This document shows, piece by piece, positions 24,240-32,172 of a stretch of 33,562 nucleotides of DNA (positions are counted from its first letter, which is position 1; each line of letters starts with the position of its first letter). The position numbers and the translations under genes are program-made. The notes under the pieces are model-generated. The model did no database searches. It was given only the letters and a program-made list of their open reading frames with translations, and had not been told where the DNA came from. Source of the DNA: Anaerolineaceae bacterium UBA6133 (GTDB taxonomy: Bacteria > Chloroflexota > Anaerolineae > Anaerolineales > Anaerolineaceae); contig DIVL01000010.1 in the NCBI GenBank assembly GCA_002435825.1, positions 15,028 to 48,589 of the forward strand. Direction: 5' to 3'.

Positions 24240-24315
24240 GTAGGGCGAGCTTGGAAGCACTGCATACAACATAACATCGGGAGCTTGGTGTGCTTCCAAT
24301 CCGCCATCACGCCAT
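24240..24315 (+). repeat. mosaic palindromic repeat, copy 3
   Basis: Arms at 24251-24260 and 24290-24299, perfect over 10 bp. It differs from copies 1 and 2 at only a few positions. Its right flank (to about 24340), read in reverse, resembles the start of the longer unit in the 28.8 kb cluster. Confidence 0.9.
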
Positions 24316-24442
24316 CGACCATTCAGCGGCGGATTGAGGGCACTAAACGTTTTCCTGCCATAATGTTAAGGTCCCCTCAATCACGCCCTACGCCTGTGAC
24401 GCAGTGTATCCGCTAATCAATCCGACGCAGGCTTGTGACATA

Positions 24443-24473
24443 TTGAATTTCGCGGTCTGTTCTCATATATAAT
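24443..24473 (+). promoter_or_regulatory. candidate promoter of the alpha/beta-hydrolase gene
   Basis: TTGAAT (24443-24448), a 19-nt gap and a perfect TATAAT (24468-24473), 32 nt before the start codon. The gap is longer than the 17-nt optimum, so the call is tentative. Confidence 0.4.
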
Positions 24474-24505
24474 AAAGTCAGACCACAAAACAAACGGAGG
24501 TCTGG

Positions 24506-25519
24506 ATGACAAATAAAAAGTCAGAACAAAGTAAAGCTGCGGGTTGGGGCATTGGCAGCCTGGCAACCCTGGCACTGGCGTTAAAAGCTGGCTGGGTTCT
24601 TTACAGTAAAAGATACATTGATCACCACGCAAAGGTGAACCTCATGCTCGACGCTGAGCATCATACCTTTGAGACGGACACGGTCGGAAAGATCAATTAT
24701 TATGAAAGCAAAGTTGAAAGCAAAAAGCCCCCCATCTTGCTGGTACACGGGATTCATCTGTATGCTGGCGGGCATGATATGGTGCCGGTCTTTGAGGCAT
24801 TTAGTGCCTATCGCAAGGTATACCTGCTTGATCTGCCGGGTTTTGGCGGCTCCGAAAAATCCGACAGACCCTACCGACCCGGGCTCTACCAGGCGGCGAT
24901 TTCTGAGTTTGTACGCGACCAGATTGGTCAGCCTGTGCATGTGGTGGTAATGGGGCTTTCGGCTGAGTTTGTTGCCATGGCTGAAGAGCAGGACAGGGAT
25001 TTGTTTAGATCGATCGTAATGATTAATCCCAGCGGGATGCAGATGCCGGACGCGGGGCATATTTCTGAGAATAAATGGTGGGATCAGATCCGTAACCTGG
25101 CTCTCTCTTACCTGAGGGTGCCGCTCTGGAGCCTGCCATTTTATGATCTGCTGGCAAGCCGCTCGAGCATATCCAATTACTACCGCAAACGCTTCACTTA
25201 CGCCCTGCCATCAGACCTTGTGGATCTTGCTTACACCTCAGCCCATCAGCCAGGCGCGCATTTTGCACCGATCCTGCACTACTGCGGTAAGCTTTCGGTG
25301 CCAAACGTGCGCACCCGCTACTACAAACAGATTACCAAACCAGTGCTGGTAGTTTTTGATAATAATCCAGAGCAAAAGTTCGACATGCTGCCCATGATGG
25401 TGCGTGAAAACCCAAACTGGAAGGCTGCTCGCAGCCGCCACACCCGCGGAATGCCTCAATTCGAGAACCCCGGTGAAACATTCCGCAGTATTGAAACCTT
25501 CTGGAAAAAGCATGACTAG
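24506..25519 (+). CDS. alpha/beta-hydrolase with N-terminal membrane helix
   Basis: 337 residues. A hydrophobic stretch (about 13-33) probably anchors the protein. The hydrolase fold starts near 74 with PPILLVHGIHLY (oxyanion HG at 81-82), then VYLLDLPGFGGSEKSDRP, the nucleophile elbow MGLSAEF (Ser152; the usual second Gly is Ala-Glu) and a late histidine in SRHTRGMPQFENP. The general fold is clear; the substrate is unknown, and relatives include haloalkane dehalogenases, lipases and epoxide hydrolases. Strong CGGAGG ribosome site. First gene of the plus-strand block between the two repeat clusters. Confidence 0.85.
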   Translation: MTNKKSEQSKAAGWGIGSLATLALALKAGWVLYSKRYIDHHAKVNLMLDAEHHTFETDTVGKINYYESKVESKKPPILLVHGIHLYAGGHDMVPVFEAFSAYRKVYLLDLPGFGGSEKSDRPYRPGLYQAAISEFVRDQIGQPVHVVVMGLSAEFVAMAEEQDRDLFRSIVMINPSGMQMPDAGHISENKWWDQIRNLALSYLRVPLWSLPFYDLLASRSSISNYYRKRFTYALPSDLVDLAYTSAHQPGAHFAPILHYCGKLSVPNVRTRYYKQITKPVLVVFDNNPEQKFDMLPMMVRENPNWKAARSRHTRGMPQFENPGETFRSIETFWKKHD

Positions 25520-25559
25520 TTTAACAGGACGGCATTGATATAATTAGCAAGGTCAAATC

Positions 25560-26060
25560 ATGCAAACTAAGCCACCTCCCAAAATACACCCTCTGAGCAT
25601 CCTTGGCGTACTGCTGGTTGCGGGCGTATTGGTTGGGATCACCTGGTTGATTTTTTCGATGTCCATGCGCCAGGCTGCCCGGGTGGAAGCCACGCCCCAG
25701 TATAATGTCACGATCATTCCTGCCCCAACACAGACAAACACCGTCCTTGCGCCGACCGAACTGCCGACGCCCACGCCAGAAGCACCGGTAATTTTGCCGG
25801 ATGGCGCTATTGGGATCAGTGTTTACGTCAAGGTGACCGGCACGCAGGGATTGGGCTTACGTATGCGCGCCGCTCCGGGAACGGGCGCAGAAATCAATTT
25901 TTTGGCGATGGATGATGAAGTTTTCAAAGTTGTCGGCGGACCGGAAGTGAGCGATGGCTACACCTGGTGGCAGCTGGAAGCGCCTTTGGATCAAAGTCGG
26001 TCAGGTTGGGCGGCTGAGGATTATCTGACGGTGTTCAATCTCAGCACGCCAACCCCTTGA
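25560..26060 (+). CDS. membrane-anchored bacterial SH3-domain protein
   Basis: 166 residues. One TM helix near the N-terminus (about 12-34), then an extracytoplasmic Pro/Thr-rich linker (TELPTPTPEAP), and an SH3-like domain (about 84-160) with the usual features: a GLRMRAAPGTGAEINFLAM strand pair, a WWQLEAP core and GWAAEDYL at the end. Such domains bind peptidoglycan or proteins outside the cell. AAGG ribosome site. Lies 33 nt before the PP2C gene in the same direction, so it is probably part of one signalling transcript. Confidence 0.82.
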   Translation: MQTKPPPKIHPLSILGVLLVAGVLVGITWLIFSMSMRQAARVEATPQYNVTIIPAPTQTNTVLAPTELPTPTPEAPVILPDGAIGISVYVKVTGTQGLGLRMRAAPGTGAEINFLAMDDEVFKVVGGPEVSDGYTWWQLEAPLDQSRSGWAAEDYLTVFNLSTPTP

Positions 26061-26092
26061 GACACTTCGGATATTTTGGAAGGTGAGGAATT

Positions 26093-26938
26093 TTGAAATT
26101 ATTCGGCACAAAATTGTTTGAAGAACATTCGTCCGCACCTGACATGCTCAAACAGTCTTTTGTTGAGCGAATAAACCTGCACACCTGGAGTGCTCAGTCT
26201 GTGGGCAGAACCCGAAATCACATGGAAGATTCTGCCTTCGCACTTACGATGGACCTAAATCTGCCTGAGAGACCAGTAACCCTGGGAATTTACATGGTTG
26301 CAGATGGCATGGGCGGGCATGACAACGGCGAGGTAGCCAGCAAAATTGCGATCCAAACAAGCGCAGACACGCTGATGCAGACATTGTTTGATCCTATCCG
26401 GAAGGGCAATCGCTTACCTTCCCACCAGGAGGTGCTTGCCATGGTGGAGGATGCCTTTGCCCAAGCCCAGGAGCAGGTGCTCAGTAACGTCTCAGGGGGT
26501 GGGACGACCCTGACGCTGGCACTGGTGCTCGAGAAACACCTCTACTTTGGGCACATCGGCGATTCGCGCCTATACTTACGCAGCAATCATGCTGACTTTC
26601 AGGCACTCACCCAGGATCACTCGCTGGTGCGTCGCCTGGTGGATCTCGGGCAGATCTCCGAGGCTGAGGCCTTGAATCACCCGCAGAGAAATGTGCTTTT
26701 CAGGGCATTGGGGCAGACCGAAGGATTCAAGGCAGATCTTGGGCATCTGGATCTGGTTGAACCGACCCAATTGCTCTTGTGTTCAGATGGCTTGTGGGGG
26801 CTGGCAGAAGAAGAGGAAATACTTAAGGAGATCAAATCCGTGCATTTAGGCGGGAACGTTGCAGAACGACTCTGTGACCTTGCCAACAATGCTGGAGGAA
26901 CTGATAATATCAGTGTCATTTTTGTGGAGATAAGATAA
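26093..26938 (+). CDS. PP2C/PPM-family serine/threonine protein phosphatase
   Basis: 281 residues, a single cytosolic phosphatase domain. Metal-binding motifs in order: RNHMED (E45, D46), ADGMGGH (D71, G72), HIGDSRLY (D157), LCSDGLWG (D232) and GGTDNISVIFV (D271). Members dephosphorylate Ser/Thr targets and counter serine/threonine kinases; no such kinase lies in the window. Starts at TTG 26093, supported by AGGTGAGG just upstream. Followed after 10 nt by a response regulator, suggesting co-expression. A small N-terminal extension precedes the domain. Confidence 0.95.
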   Translation: MKLFGTKLFEEHSSAPDMLKQSFVERINLHTWSAQSVGRTRNHMEDSAFALTMDLNLPERPVTLGIYMVADGMGGHDNGEVASKIAIQTSADTLMQTLFDPIRKGNRLPSHQEVLAMVEDAFAQAQEQVLSNVSGGGTTLTLALVLEKHLYFGHIGDSRLYLRSNHADFQALTQDHSLVRRLVDLGQISEAEALNHPQRNVLFRALGQTEGFKADLGHLDLVEPTQLLLCSDGLWGLAEEEEILKEIKSVHLGGNVAERLCDLANNAGGTDNISVIFVEIR

Positions 26939-26948
26939 GGATTGAGTG

Positions 26949-27668
26949 ATGGCAGAACCAAGCGCAAAAAAGAAGATTTTAGTTGTGGATGACGAAAGAG
27001 GATTGGTAAACATCATCCGTTTGAACCTGGAACACGACGGATTTGAAGTGGTGGAGGCTAACAACGGCACCCAGGCAATCGAAAAACTGCGCACTGCTCT
27101 GCCGGATCTGGTCCTTTTGGACGTGATGATGCCGGATCTGGATGGCTTCACCGTGCTTAAAATGATCCGCGAGGTGGGCTCGACGCCGGTGATCATGCTC
27201 ACCGCTAAAGGGGAAGAAGACGATCGCGTGAGAGGGCTGGAACTCGGCGCCGACGACTATGTTACCAAACCCTTCAGCCCGCGTGAACTAACCAGCCGTA
27301 TCCGGGCGGTGCTGCGGAGGGGGAGCGTGGCTGAGGAGGATGAGACTGGCAAGATTATCGTGGACGATCGCCTCACCATCGATTTTGACCGGCACGAGGT
27401 TTGGGTGGAGGGAGAGCTTGTCAAACTTCGCCCGACCGAATATCGCTTGCTCTACCATTTGGTCAAGAATGCTGGTTGGGTGCTCACCCATGATCAGATT
27501 TTGACCAAAGTCTGGGGCTACGAATACGAGAATGAACCGCATTACGTGCGGCTTTACATCAACTACCTCAGGAAGAAACTCGAAAAAGACCCTGCCAACC
27601 CGCAATATATCCTGACAGAACGGGGAGTGGGGTATCGGTTTGTGGACTATAGACGCGAAAATCGCTGA
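26949..27668 (+). CDS. OmpR/PhoB-family response regulator
   Basis: 239 residues. The receiver domain (about 9-122) has the acidic pair DDE (14-16), phosphoacceptor D58 in LLDVMMPDLDG, T85 and K107 (VTKPFS). The C-terminal winged helix-turn-helix (about 140-235) has RPTEYRLLYHLVKNAGWVLT and ends in YILTERGVGYRF. It binds DNA as a transcription regulator. ATG 26949 is chosen, with AAGG 8 nt upstream; GTG 26946 is an alternative. No histidine kinase is next to it, so it is an orphan here, paired instead with a PP2C phosphatase. A 7-bp hairpin (GAAAATC/GATTTTC) spans the stop codon. Confidence 0.94.
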   Translation: MAEPSAKKKILVVDDERGLVNIIRLNLEHDGFEVVEANNGTQAIEKLRTALPDLVLLDVMMPDLDGFTVLKMIREVGSTPVIMLTAKGEEDDRVRGLELGADDYVTKPFSPRELTSRIRAVLRRGSVAEEDETGKIIVDDRLTIDFDRHEVWVEGELVKLRPTEYRLLYHLVKNAGWVLTHDQILTKVWGYEYENEPHYVRLYINYLRKKLEKDPANPQYILTERGVGYRFVDYRRENR

Positions 27669-27717
27669 TTTTCCGCAAGGGGGCTGATATTTTTTCAATG
27701 GTCGGCCTAAGCGAAAC

Positions 27718-27745
27718 TTGGCAGACTGTTTATTGATTGTATAAT
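27718..27745 (+). promoter_or_regulatory. sigma-70-type promoter of ppk2
   Basis: TTGGCA (27718-27723), a 16-nt gap, and TATAAT (27740-27745), about 43 nt before the ATG at 27789. The best-formed plus-strand promoter in the window. It implies PPK2 is transcribed separately from the response regulator upstream. Confidence 0.7.
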
Positions 27746-27788
27746 TATGTAGTCTTCGCGTTCAACCCAACCTGACAGAGAGGTGCGC

Positions 27789-28697
27789 ATGGCAAAAAAA
27801 TCTTCCAAAGCCGAAAAAAAAGCAAGCAAGAGTAAATCCGAAGAGAAGCAGGGCGAGCCAAAGGTCGTCCCGAAAATGGCGATTCCAGGAGAGAAAAAGA
27901 AACCCCTTTCAACCGCCGTCTATGAGCGGGAGCTGCGGAAACTCCAGGTTGAGCTGGTGAAAATGCAGCTTTGGATCAAAGAACGCGGCTTGAAGGTGGC
28001 AGTTATCTTTGAGGGACGTGATGCGGCTGGCAAGGGTGGCACTATCAAGCGCCTGACTGAAACCCTCAACCCCAGAATTGTGCGTGTAGTCGCGCTGCCG
28101 GTGGCAACTGAGAAGGAAAAGACCCAATGGTACTTCCAGCGCTATGTGGCGCATCTGCCAGCGGCAGGGGAGATGGTGGTGTTTGACCGCTCATGGTACA
28201 ACCGCGCTGGCGTTGAGCGGGTAATGGGATTTTGTACCCCGGAACAGGTGGAAGAATTCTTCCGCAGCGTGCCGGAGTTTGAGAAGATGTTGATCCGCTC
28301 TGGCATCATCCTGATCAAATACTGGTTTTCTGTCAGTGATGAGGAGCAGGAAAAGCGCTTCCAGCAGCGGATGGACGATATCACACGCCGGTGGAAGTTG
28401 AGCCCCATGGATCTCGAATCCCGCAAGCGGTGGGTGGAGTATTCCCGCGCCAAAGATGACATGTTCCGCTTTACGGACACCAAACAAAGCCCTTGGTTTG
28501 TGGTGGAGGCGGATGACAAAAAGCGCGCCCGCCTTAACTGCATCAACCACATGCTGAGCATAATCCCCTACGAGGATCTGACCCCGCCAAAGATGGAGCT
28601 GCCTCCCAGGCAAGTGGACGACACCTATGTGCGCCCACCATTTGAGGATCAGACTTTCGTGCCTGATTATGTGATCGAGGAAAAAAAGAATAAATAG
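27789..28697 (+). CDS. ppk2: polyphosphate kinase 2 (PPK2 family)
   Basis: 302 residues from ATG 27789 (GAGAGG 5 nt upstream; the GTG two codons earlier is less likely). Transfers phosphate between polyphosphate and nucleotides in the cytosol. Walker A FEGRDAAGKGGTIKR (74-88, K82), Walker B VVFDRSWYNRAGVE (130-143, D133), and the lid region with RRWKLSPMDLESRKRWVEYS (about 200-219), all characteristic of single-domain PPK2. The first 40 residues are Lys-rich and low-complexity. From sequence I cannot decide between GDP, ADP or AMP as the preferred acceptor. It ends just before the second repeat cluster. Confidence 0.95.
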   Translation: MAKKSSKAEKKASKSKSEEKQGEPKVVPKMAIPGEKKKPLSTAVYERELRKLQVELVKMQLWIKERGLKVAVIFEGRDAAGKGGTIKRLTETLNPRIVRVVALPVATEKEKTQWYFQRYVAHLPAAGEMVVFDRSWYNRAGVERVMGFCTPEQVEEFFRSVPEFEKMLIRSGIILIKYWFSVSDEEQEKRFQQRMDDITRRWKLSPMDLESRKRWVEYSRAKDDMFRFTDTKQSPWFVVEADDKKRARLNCINHMLSIIPYEDLTPPKMELPPRQVDDTYVRPPFEDQTFVPDYVIEEKKNK

Positions 28698-28794
28698 AGC
28701 GGGTTTACCTGATTGTGTATGTGTCGGGTACCATAAATTGTAGGGCGTGATAGAGGGTACCTTGAGCAATGTGATGGAAGAACGTATTGTCTCC

Positions 28795-28892
28795 TCAAAC
28801 CTCCGATGGATGATCGATGGTGTGATGGCGGATTGGAAGCACACGAAGGTCCCTGCATGATGATGTGCGCAGTGTTTCCAAGCTCGCCCTAC
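28795..28892 (-). repeat. mosaic repeat, copy 4 (longer unit)
   Basis: The left part from CCTCAAACCTCCGATGGATG is shared almost exactly with copy 5. The palindromic core has arms TTGGAAGCAC (28833-28842) and GTGTTTCCAA (28872-28881, one mismatch) and ends GCTCGCCCTAC. Orientation is opposite to copies 1-3. Confidence 0.88.
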
Positions 28893-28914
28893 GAAATTTT
28901 TTCCGTTTTTGATA

Positions 28915-28963
28915 ATAGACGCCTATGGCGAAAGACTGTGCTCGGGCGGAGCCCGGCACAATC
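28915..28963 (-). repeat. 49-bp block, inverted identical copy of 23777-23825
   Basis: Starts ATAGACGCCTATGGCGAAAG and ends CCCGGCACAATC; identical to the reverse complement of 23777-23825 over 49 bases. Confidence 0.92.
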
Positions 28964-28991
28964 ATGGATGCGGGGGCACAATTAATCGTGC

Positions 28992-29092
28992 CCTCAAACC
29001 TCCGATGGATGATCGATGGTGTGATAGCGGATTGGAAGCACATCAAAGTTTCTGCAAGATGAATAGTGCAGTGCTTCCAAGCTCGCCCTACG
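28992..29092 (-). repeat. mosaic repeat, copy 5 (longer unit)
   Basis: Direct copy of 28795-28892, with perfect 10-bp arms at 29032-29041 and 29071-29080. The right flank (to about 29145: AAAATCAA-type linker, then GATGCCAACCCCG) matches, inverted, the flank before copies 2 and 3. Confidence 0.88.
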
Positions 29093-29197
29093 AATTTTTC
29101 TTGATTTTAATAACCGATGCCAACCCCGCTCGTGCCGGTCTCCGGACCGCTATGCCCCCAGTGCGGAATATCAAGCTTTTTTCAGCGTAAAAAATGT

Positions 29198-30016
29198 CTA
29201 CGGAAGGCTAAACAAGCGTTTGGCATTCGCTGTCGTGACACGCCCCACCTCTTCCGCGCTCATTCCCCAAATCTCTCCCACTTTAGCGGCAATGATAGGG
29301 ATAAAAGCCGGTTCATTGCGCTTACCGCGATGCGGATGCGGCGGCATATAGGGACTGTCCGTTTCAAGCAGGATCTTTTCATGCGGCAGCAATGATACCA
29401 GGGCTTGTTTGTCCTTACCGTTTTTATAGGTAACCGGACCACCTATCCCAAAGTAAAAACCGACTTCAGCCAACTCTTGCGCTAATTCCTGCGGACCGGT
29501 GTAAGAGTGCATTACTCCGGGGCGATTTTTGAGGGGATGAGCAGATGGAAGCGAGGTTTGCCAGTCGAGCAGAATGGAACCAAGATCTTCCGCAGCATCG
29601 CGGTTGTGGACAACCAGCGGCAGGTTAAGCTCACTCGCAAGCTCCAGTTGCGGCAGGAGAATGGCTTTTTGTTGATCAGGTGTAGCATAATCCCAGAAAT
29701 AATCCAGCCCAAGTTCCCCGATGGCAACCACGCCGGGCTGCGCGGCAAGAGTTGCAAGCTGAGAGAGGCAGTCGGGGTCGACTTCAGCAGTATAGGTGGG
29801 GTGGATTCCGACAGTGAGGTAGAAAAAATCCGGTCTTTGGCGGGCAAGCACCAGCGCGTTTTGGGCGGTGGAGCAATCGAGGGCGGGGATTATGACAAAT
29901 TCCAGCCTCGCGTCAACAGCCCTTTGGAGGGCGTCATCAAAATCCTCGTCAAAAGCAGGCATATCGAGGTGGCAGTGCGTGTCGCAGTATATTTTTTGGT
30001 TGTCTCTTCCGCTCAT
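29198..30016 (-). CDS. tatD: TatD-family metal-dependent hydrolase (DNase)
   Basis: 272 residues, full length. TIM-barrel metallohydrolase with all expected metal ligands: DTHCHLD (H14, H16), GELGLDYFW (E101), VVHNRD (H137), VMHSYTG (H170) and LLETDSPYMPP (D220). Family members are Mg-dependent 3'-5' DNases linked to DNA repair and fragment turnover; some remove D-amino acids from tRNA. Cytosolic. The ATG at 30016 has no strong ribosome site nearby. It faces ppk2 across the second repeat cluster. Confidence 0.95.
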   Translation of the reverse strand: MSGRDNQKIYCDTHCHLDMPAFDEDFDDALQRAVDARLEFVIIPALDCSTAQNALVLARQRPDFFYLTVGIHPTYTAEVDPDCLSQLATLAAQPGVVAIGELGLDYFWDYATPDQQKAILLPQLELASELNLPLVVHNRDAAEDLGSILLDWQTSLPSAHPLKNRPGVMHSYTGPQELAQELAEVGFYFGIGGPVTYKNGKDKQALVSLLPHEKILLETDSPYMPPHPHRGKRNEPAFIPIIAAKVGEIWGMSAEEVGRVTTANAKRLFSLP

Positions 30017-30329
30017 GCAACAATTTTACCTTTATATGCACTCTTGTTAGTGCCTGTATATGCGTTTGAACCTCTCAGAAACCCACCCCCTTTAATTCCC
30101 CCTCTAAAAAAGGGGGCGTGAATTGTGATATATTCCCCCTCTGAAGAGTTGCTTAAATTTGGTGCAAAGCTGCATAGAGGCTAATTTAAATTGCGCTTAG
30201 GACAGCTGGCAGTTGGCGGTTTAGTGATATCATTGAGCCAGAACGGAAGAGCTGCTGGACAGATACCGGGTCTACCGGGAGTATCCAAGGCAGATTGAAA
30301 AAACCAATAAGAAATTATAAGGACGATTC
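30017..30329. other. non-coding divergent region with a C/G-tract hairpin
   Basis: About 310 bases between tatD (minus) and the small membrane protein gene (plus). It contains CCCCCT (30098-30103) and AGGGGG (30111-30116), a 6-bp hairpin; ATTCCCCCTCT is repeated at 30095-30105 and 30132-30142. No promoter stands out and no gene is supported. Confidence 0.6.
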
Positions 30330-30608
30330 ATGAACGTTGCTACCTACATTTTTGGATGGATACTGGCAACCCTGCTCGGGACTGTCTTCCACCTTTGGAA
30401 AGATGGGGGTTTCTGGAAGCTGGTAATTTACATCACTCTCAGCTGGATTGGTTTCTTCATTGGTCACCTTATCGCTAAAAGTGTTGGTTTCAATTTCATG
30501 AATGTTGGTTCACTCTTTCTTGGCGGCGGCATTGTTGGCAGCATCACCGCGCTCTTTGCAGGACACTGGTTCAGTCGGATCGAATCCTTCCCCGGGCAGA
30601 GTAATTAG
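30330..30608 (+). CDS. small three-TM membrane protein, unknown function
   Basis: 92 residues, almost entirely hydrophobic, with three likely membrane helices (about 3-22, 30-50, 60-80). The last contains a glycine run (SLFLGGGIVGSITALF) like that in transglycosylase-associated small membrane proteins; the match is only by style. AAGGA ribosome site 7 nt before ATG. TrmI starts 2 nt after its stop, so they share a transcript. Confidence 0.7.
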   Translation: MNVATYIFGWILATLLGTVFHLWKDGGFWKLVIYITLSWIGFFIGHLIAKSVGFNFMNVGSLFLGGGIVGSITALFAGHWFSRIESFPGQSN

Positions 30609-30610
30609 GA

Positions 30611-31468
30611 ATGATACCTCTCCAAATCGAGTCGAGCATTTTCGCCCGCGAGGGGGACCTGGTACAGTTGCAAGGTGCTGGTCATAAAAGCCATTTACTG
30701 CGCCTGGAGGCTGGCGCTGTGCTGCAAACCCATCGCGGAGTCATCCGGCACGATGACATCATTGGTCAAAAGTGGGGCTGCAGGCTGGAGTCACACCAGG
30801 GCAACCCCTTCTACCTGCTTCAGCCAGGCATCGCTGACCTGATCAAAAACATCAAACGCAACACCCAGATCATGTATCCGAAGGAAATCGGTCAGATCCT
30901 CATCACCATGGGGGTTGGTCCGGGTATGCGGGTGCTGGAGTGCGGCAGTGGCTCAGGGGGACTGACTACGGCTTTCGCCTACACGGTTGGCGACAGCGGG
31001 CATGTGTATTCCTACGAACGCAAACAGGATATACAAGCGCTTGCGATCAAGAACCTGGACCGTGTTGGTTTGCTCGAGCGTGTAACTTTCAAAGTTGGAG
31101 ACGCAGCGGAGGGCTTTTCTGAAGAAAACGTCGACGCGCTTTTCCTGGATTTGCCTAATCCATACGATTACCTGGCTCAGGCACGCAAAAGCCTCAAACC
31201 TGGCGGTTACCTGGGAATGCTCGTGCCGACGGTGAACCAGGTGCAGCTCTGCCTGCGTTCGCTGATGCACAACAACTTTGCCTTTGTGGAAGTGATCGAA
31301 GTGCTTGTGCGTTACTACAAGACCGACTGGGAACATTTGCGCCCGGTGGATCGCATGATCGCTCACACCGGATTTTTGCTGTTTGGAAGAGTAGTTGAAC
31401 GCTTGGGTCTTGAAAAATCCGATGAAGTCAGTCCAACTGGGGTTGACGAGGCTGAGGAAGCACTTTGA
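30611..31468 (+). CDS. trmI: tRNA (adenine-N1)-methyltransferase, TrmI type
   Basis: 285 residues. Methylates adenine 58 in the T-loop of tRNA using S-adenosylmethionine. The N-terminal beta domain (about 1-80) with GDLVQLQG and the segment QIMYPKEIGQILITMGVGPG precede the Rossmann methyltransferase domain: VLECGSGSGGLTTAFAY (108-124) binds the cofactor, Y135-E136 end strand 2, and FLDLPNPYDYL (178-188) is the catalytic-loop region with the expected D180. Cytosolic, normally a tetramer. Starts 2 nt after the preceding gene; the NUDIX gene overlaps its stop. Confidence 0.94.
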   Translation: MIPLQIESSIFAREGDLVQLQGAGHKSHLLRLEAGAVLQTHRGVIRHDDIIGQKWGCRLESHQGNPFYLLQPGIADLIKNIKRNTQIMYPKEIGQILITMGVGPGMRVLECGSGSGGLTTAFAYTVGDSGHVYSYERKQDIQALAIKNLDRVGLLERVTFKVGDAAEGFSEENVDALFLDLPNPYDYLAQARKSLKPGGYLGMLVPTVNQVQLCLRSLMHNNFAFVEVIEVLVRYYKTDWEHLRPVDRMIAHTGFLLFGRVVERLGLEKSDEVSPTGVDEAEEAL

Positions 31469-32067
31469 GCGGGATTTTGAGCTTACCGCATGACCTTGGC
31501 GCACGTCTCCAGGCGCATGCTGAACAATCTGACCTCAGGGATAACGGTTGGCTGCATCTCGATCCACTCAGGCTGCATCCGGCGGCTGTGCTCATCCCGC
31601 TGGTGTGGGAAAAGGGGCAATGGCACCTGCTTTTTACCCGCCGCGCGAATGAGTTGGAAGATCACAGCGGTCAGGTTTCTTTTCCTGGCGGCGCCTGGGA
31701 GAAGCACGACGGCGACCTTGAGCGGACAGCCCTGCGTGAAGCCTGGGAAGAAGTGGGGATTGATCCAGCCTCCGTGGCAGTGCTTGGAAAGATGGCACGT
31801 TTCGATATGGTTTCGTATTTCCAGGTTACACCAGTGGTTGGTGTCGTTGCCTGGCCTTGTGAACTGAAGATCAACTCAAGCGAGGTGGCACGCGCTTTCA
31901 TTGTGCCGCTCGATTGGCTTGCTGACCCCCGGAATTGTCAGATCAAGCCGCGTCAGTTTGAGGATCAAACCTTTCAGATTCCTTACTACAACGATTACGA
32001 TGGCGAAATGATCTGGGGCGCGACTGCGCAAATGACCCGGGAATTCCTGCGCCTTATTCAAAACTGA
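31465..32067 (+). CDS. NUDIX hydrolase, CoA-pyrophosphatase (NudL) type
   Basis: 200 residues from TTG 31465, which overlaps the trmI stop as TTGA. The NUDIX box is at about 75-98: GG, then ERTALREAWEEVGI (R91, E92, E95, E96), preceded by DHSGQVSFPGGAWEKHDGD. The SFPGG-x-TALREAxEE signature and the upstream segment LLFTRRANELEDHSGQ are those of the coenzyme-A diphosphatase subfamily, which cleaves CoA to 3',5'-ADP and phosphopantetheine. No better in-frame start with a ribosome site is seen. Last gene of the transcript; the terminator follows 57 nt later. Confidence 0.9.
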   Translation: MSGILSLPHDLGARLQAHAEQSDLRDNGWLHLDPLRLHPAAVLIPLVWEKGQWHLLFTRRANELEDHSGQVSFPGGAWEKHDGDLERTALREAWEEVGIDPASVAVLGKMARFDMVSYFQVTPVVGVVAWPCELKINSSEVARAFIVPLDWLADPRNCQIKPRQFEDQTFQIPYYNDYDGEMIWGATAQMTREFLRLIQN

Positions 32068-32124
32068 TCGCCTGGTAGAGTCCAAAATATATTGTCCTGC
32101 TAAATCTGAAATTCCTCTTGAACC

Positions 32125-32153
32125 AAAACGACCGCTCTAAGGCGGTCGTTTTT
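32125..32153. terminator. bidirectional Rho-independent terminator
   Basis: AAAACGACCGC (32125-32135) pairs perfectly with GCGGTCGTTTT (32142-32152) around a 6-nt loop, with short T runs on both strands. It lies between the convergent NUDIX and L25 genes. Confidence 0.92.
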
Positions 32154-32172
32154 GACAATGAGCAGAGTTGGT

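Larger units (their letters stand above)
23604..24505. other. non-coding region filled with mosaic repeats
   Basis: About 900 bases between the divergent beta-lactamase-like and alpha/beta-hydrolase genes. It holds three copies of a palindromic repeat of about 76 bp, a 49-bp block shared with 28915-28963, and two related 9-bp-stem hairpins. Open frames here (e.g. one containing GSARAQSFAIGVYH) arise from repeat sequence and recur at 28795-29046; I do not regard them as genes. Confidence 0.8.
28698..29197. other. non-coding region with inverted copies of the mosaic repeats
   Basis: About 500 bases between ppk2 and the convergent tatD gene. It contains two copies of the palindromic repeat and the 49-bp block, all opposite in orientation to those at 23.7-24.3 kb. 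No terminator with a T tract is obvious. Open frames here are repeat-derived. Confidence 0.8.

Noticed and set aside
23675..24315. CRISPR array suggested by three regularly shaped repeats
   Set aside because: The repeats are about 76 bp, irregularly spaced, internally palindromic with long loops, and separated by shared blocks rather than unique spacers; no cas gene is nearby.
27657..27695. Terminator after the response regulator gene
   Set aside because: The 7-bp hairpin spans the stop codon, but the T run is about 17 nt further on, so it does not form a normal terminator.
28795..29046. Small minus-strand frame in the second repeat cluster
   Set aside because: Same repeat-derived peptide as at 23.8 kb; no start context and no conservation expected.
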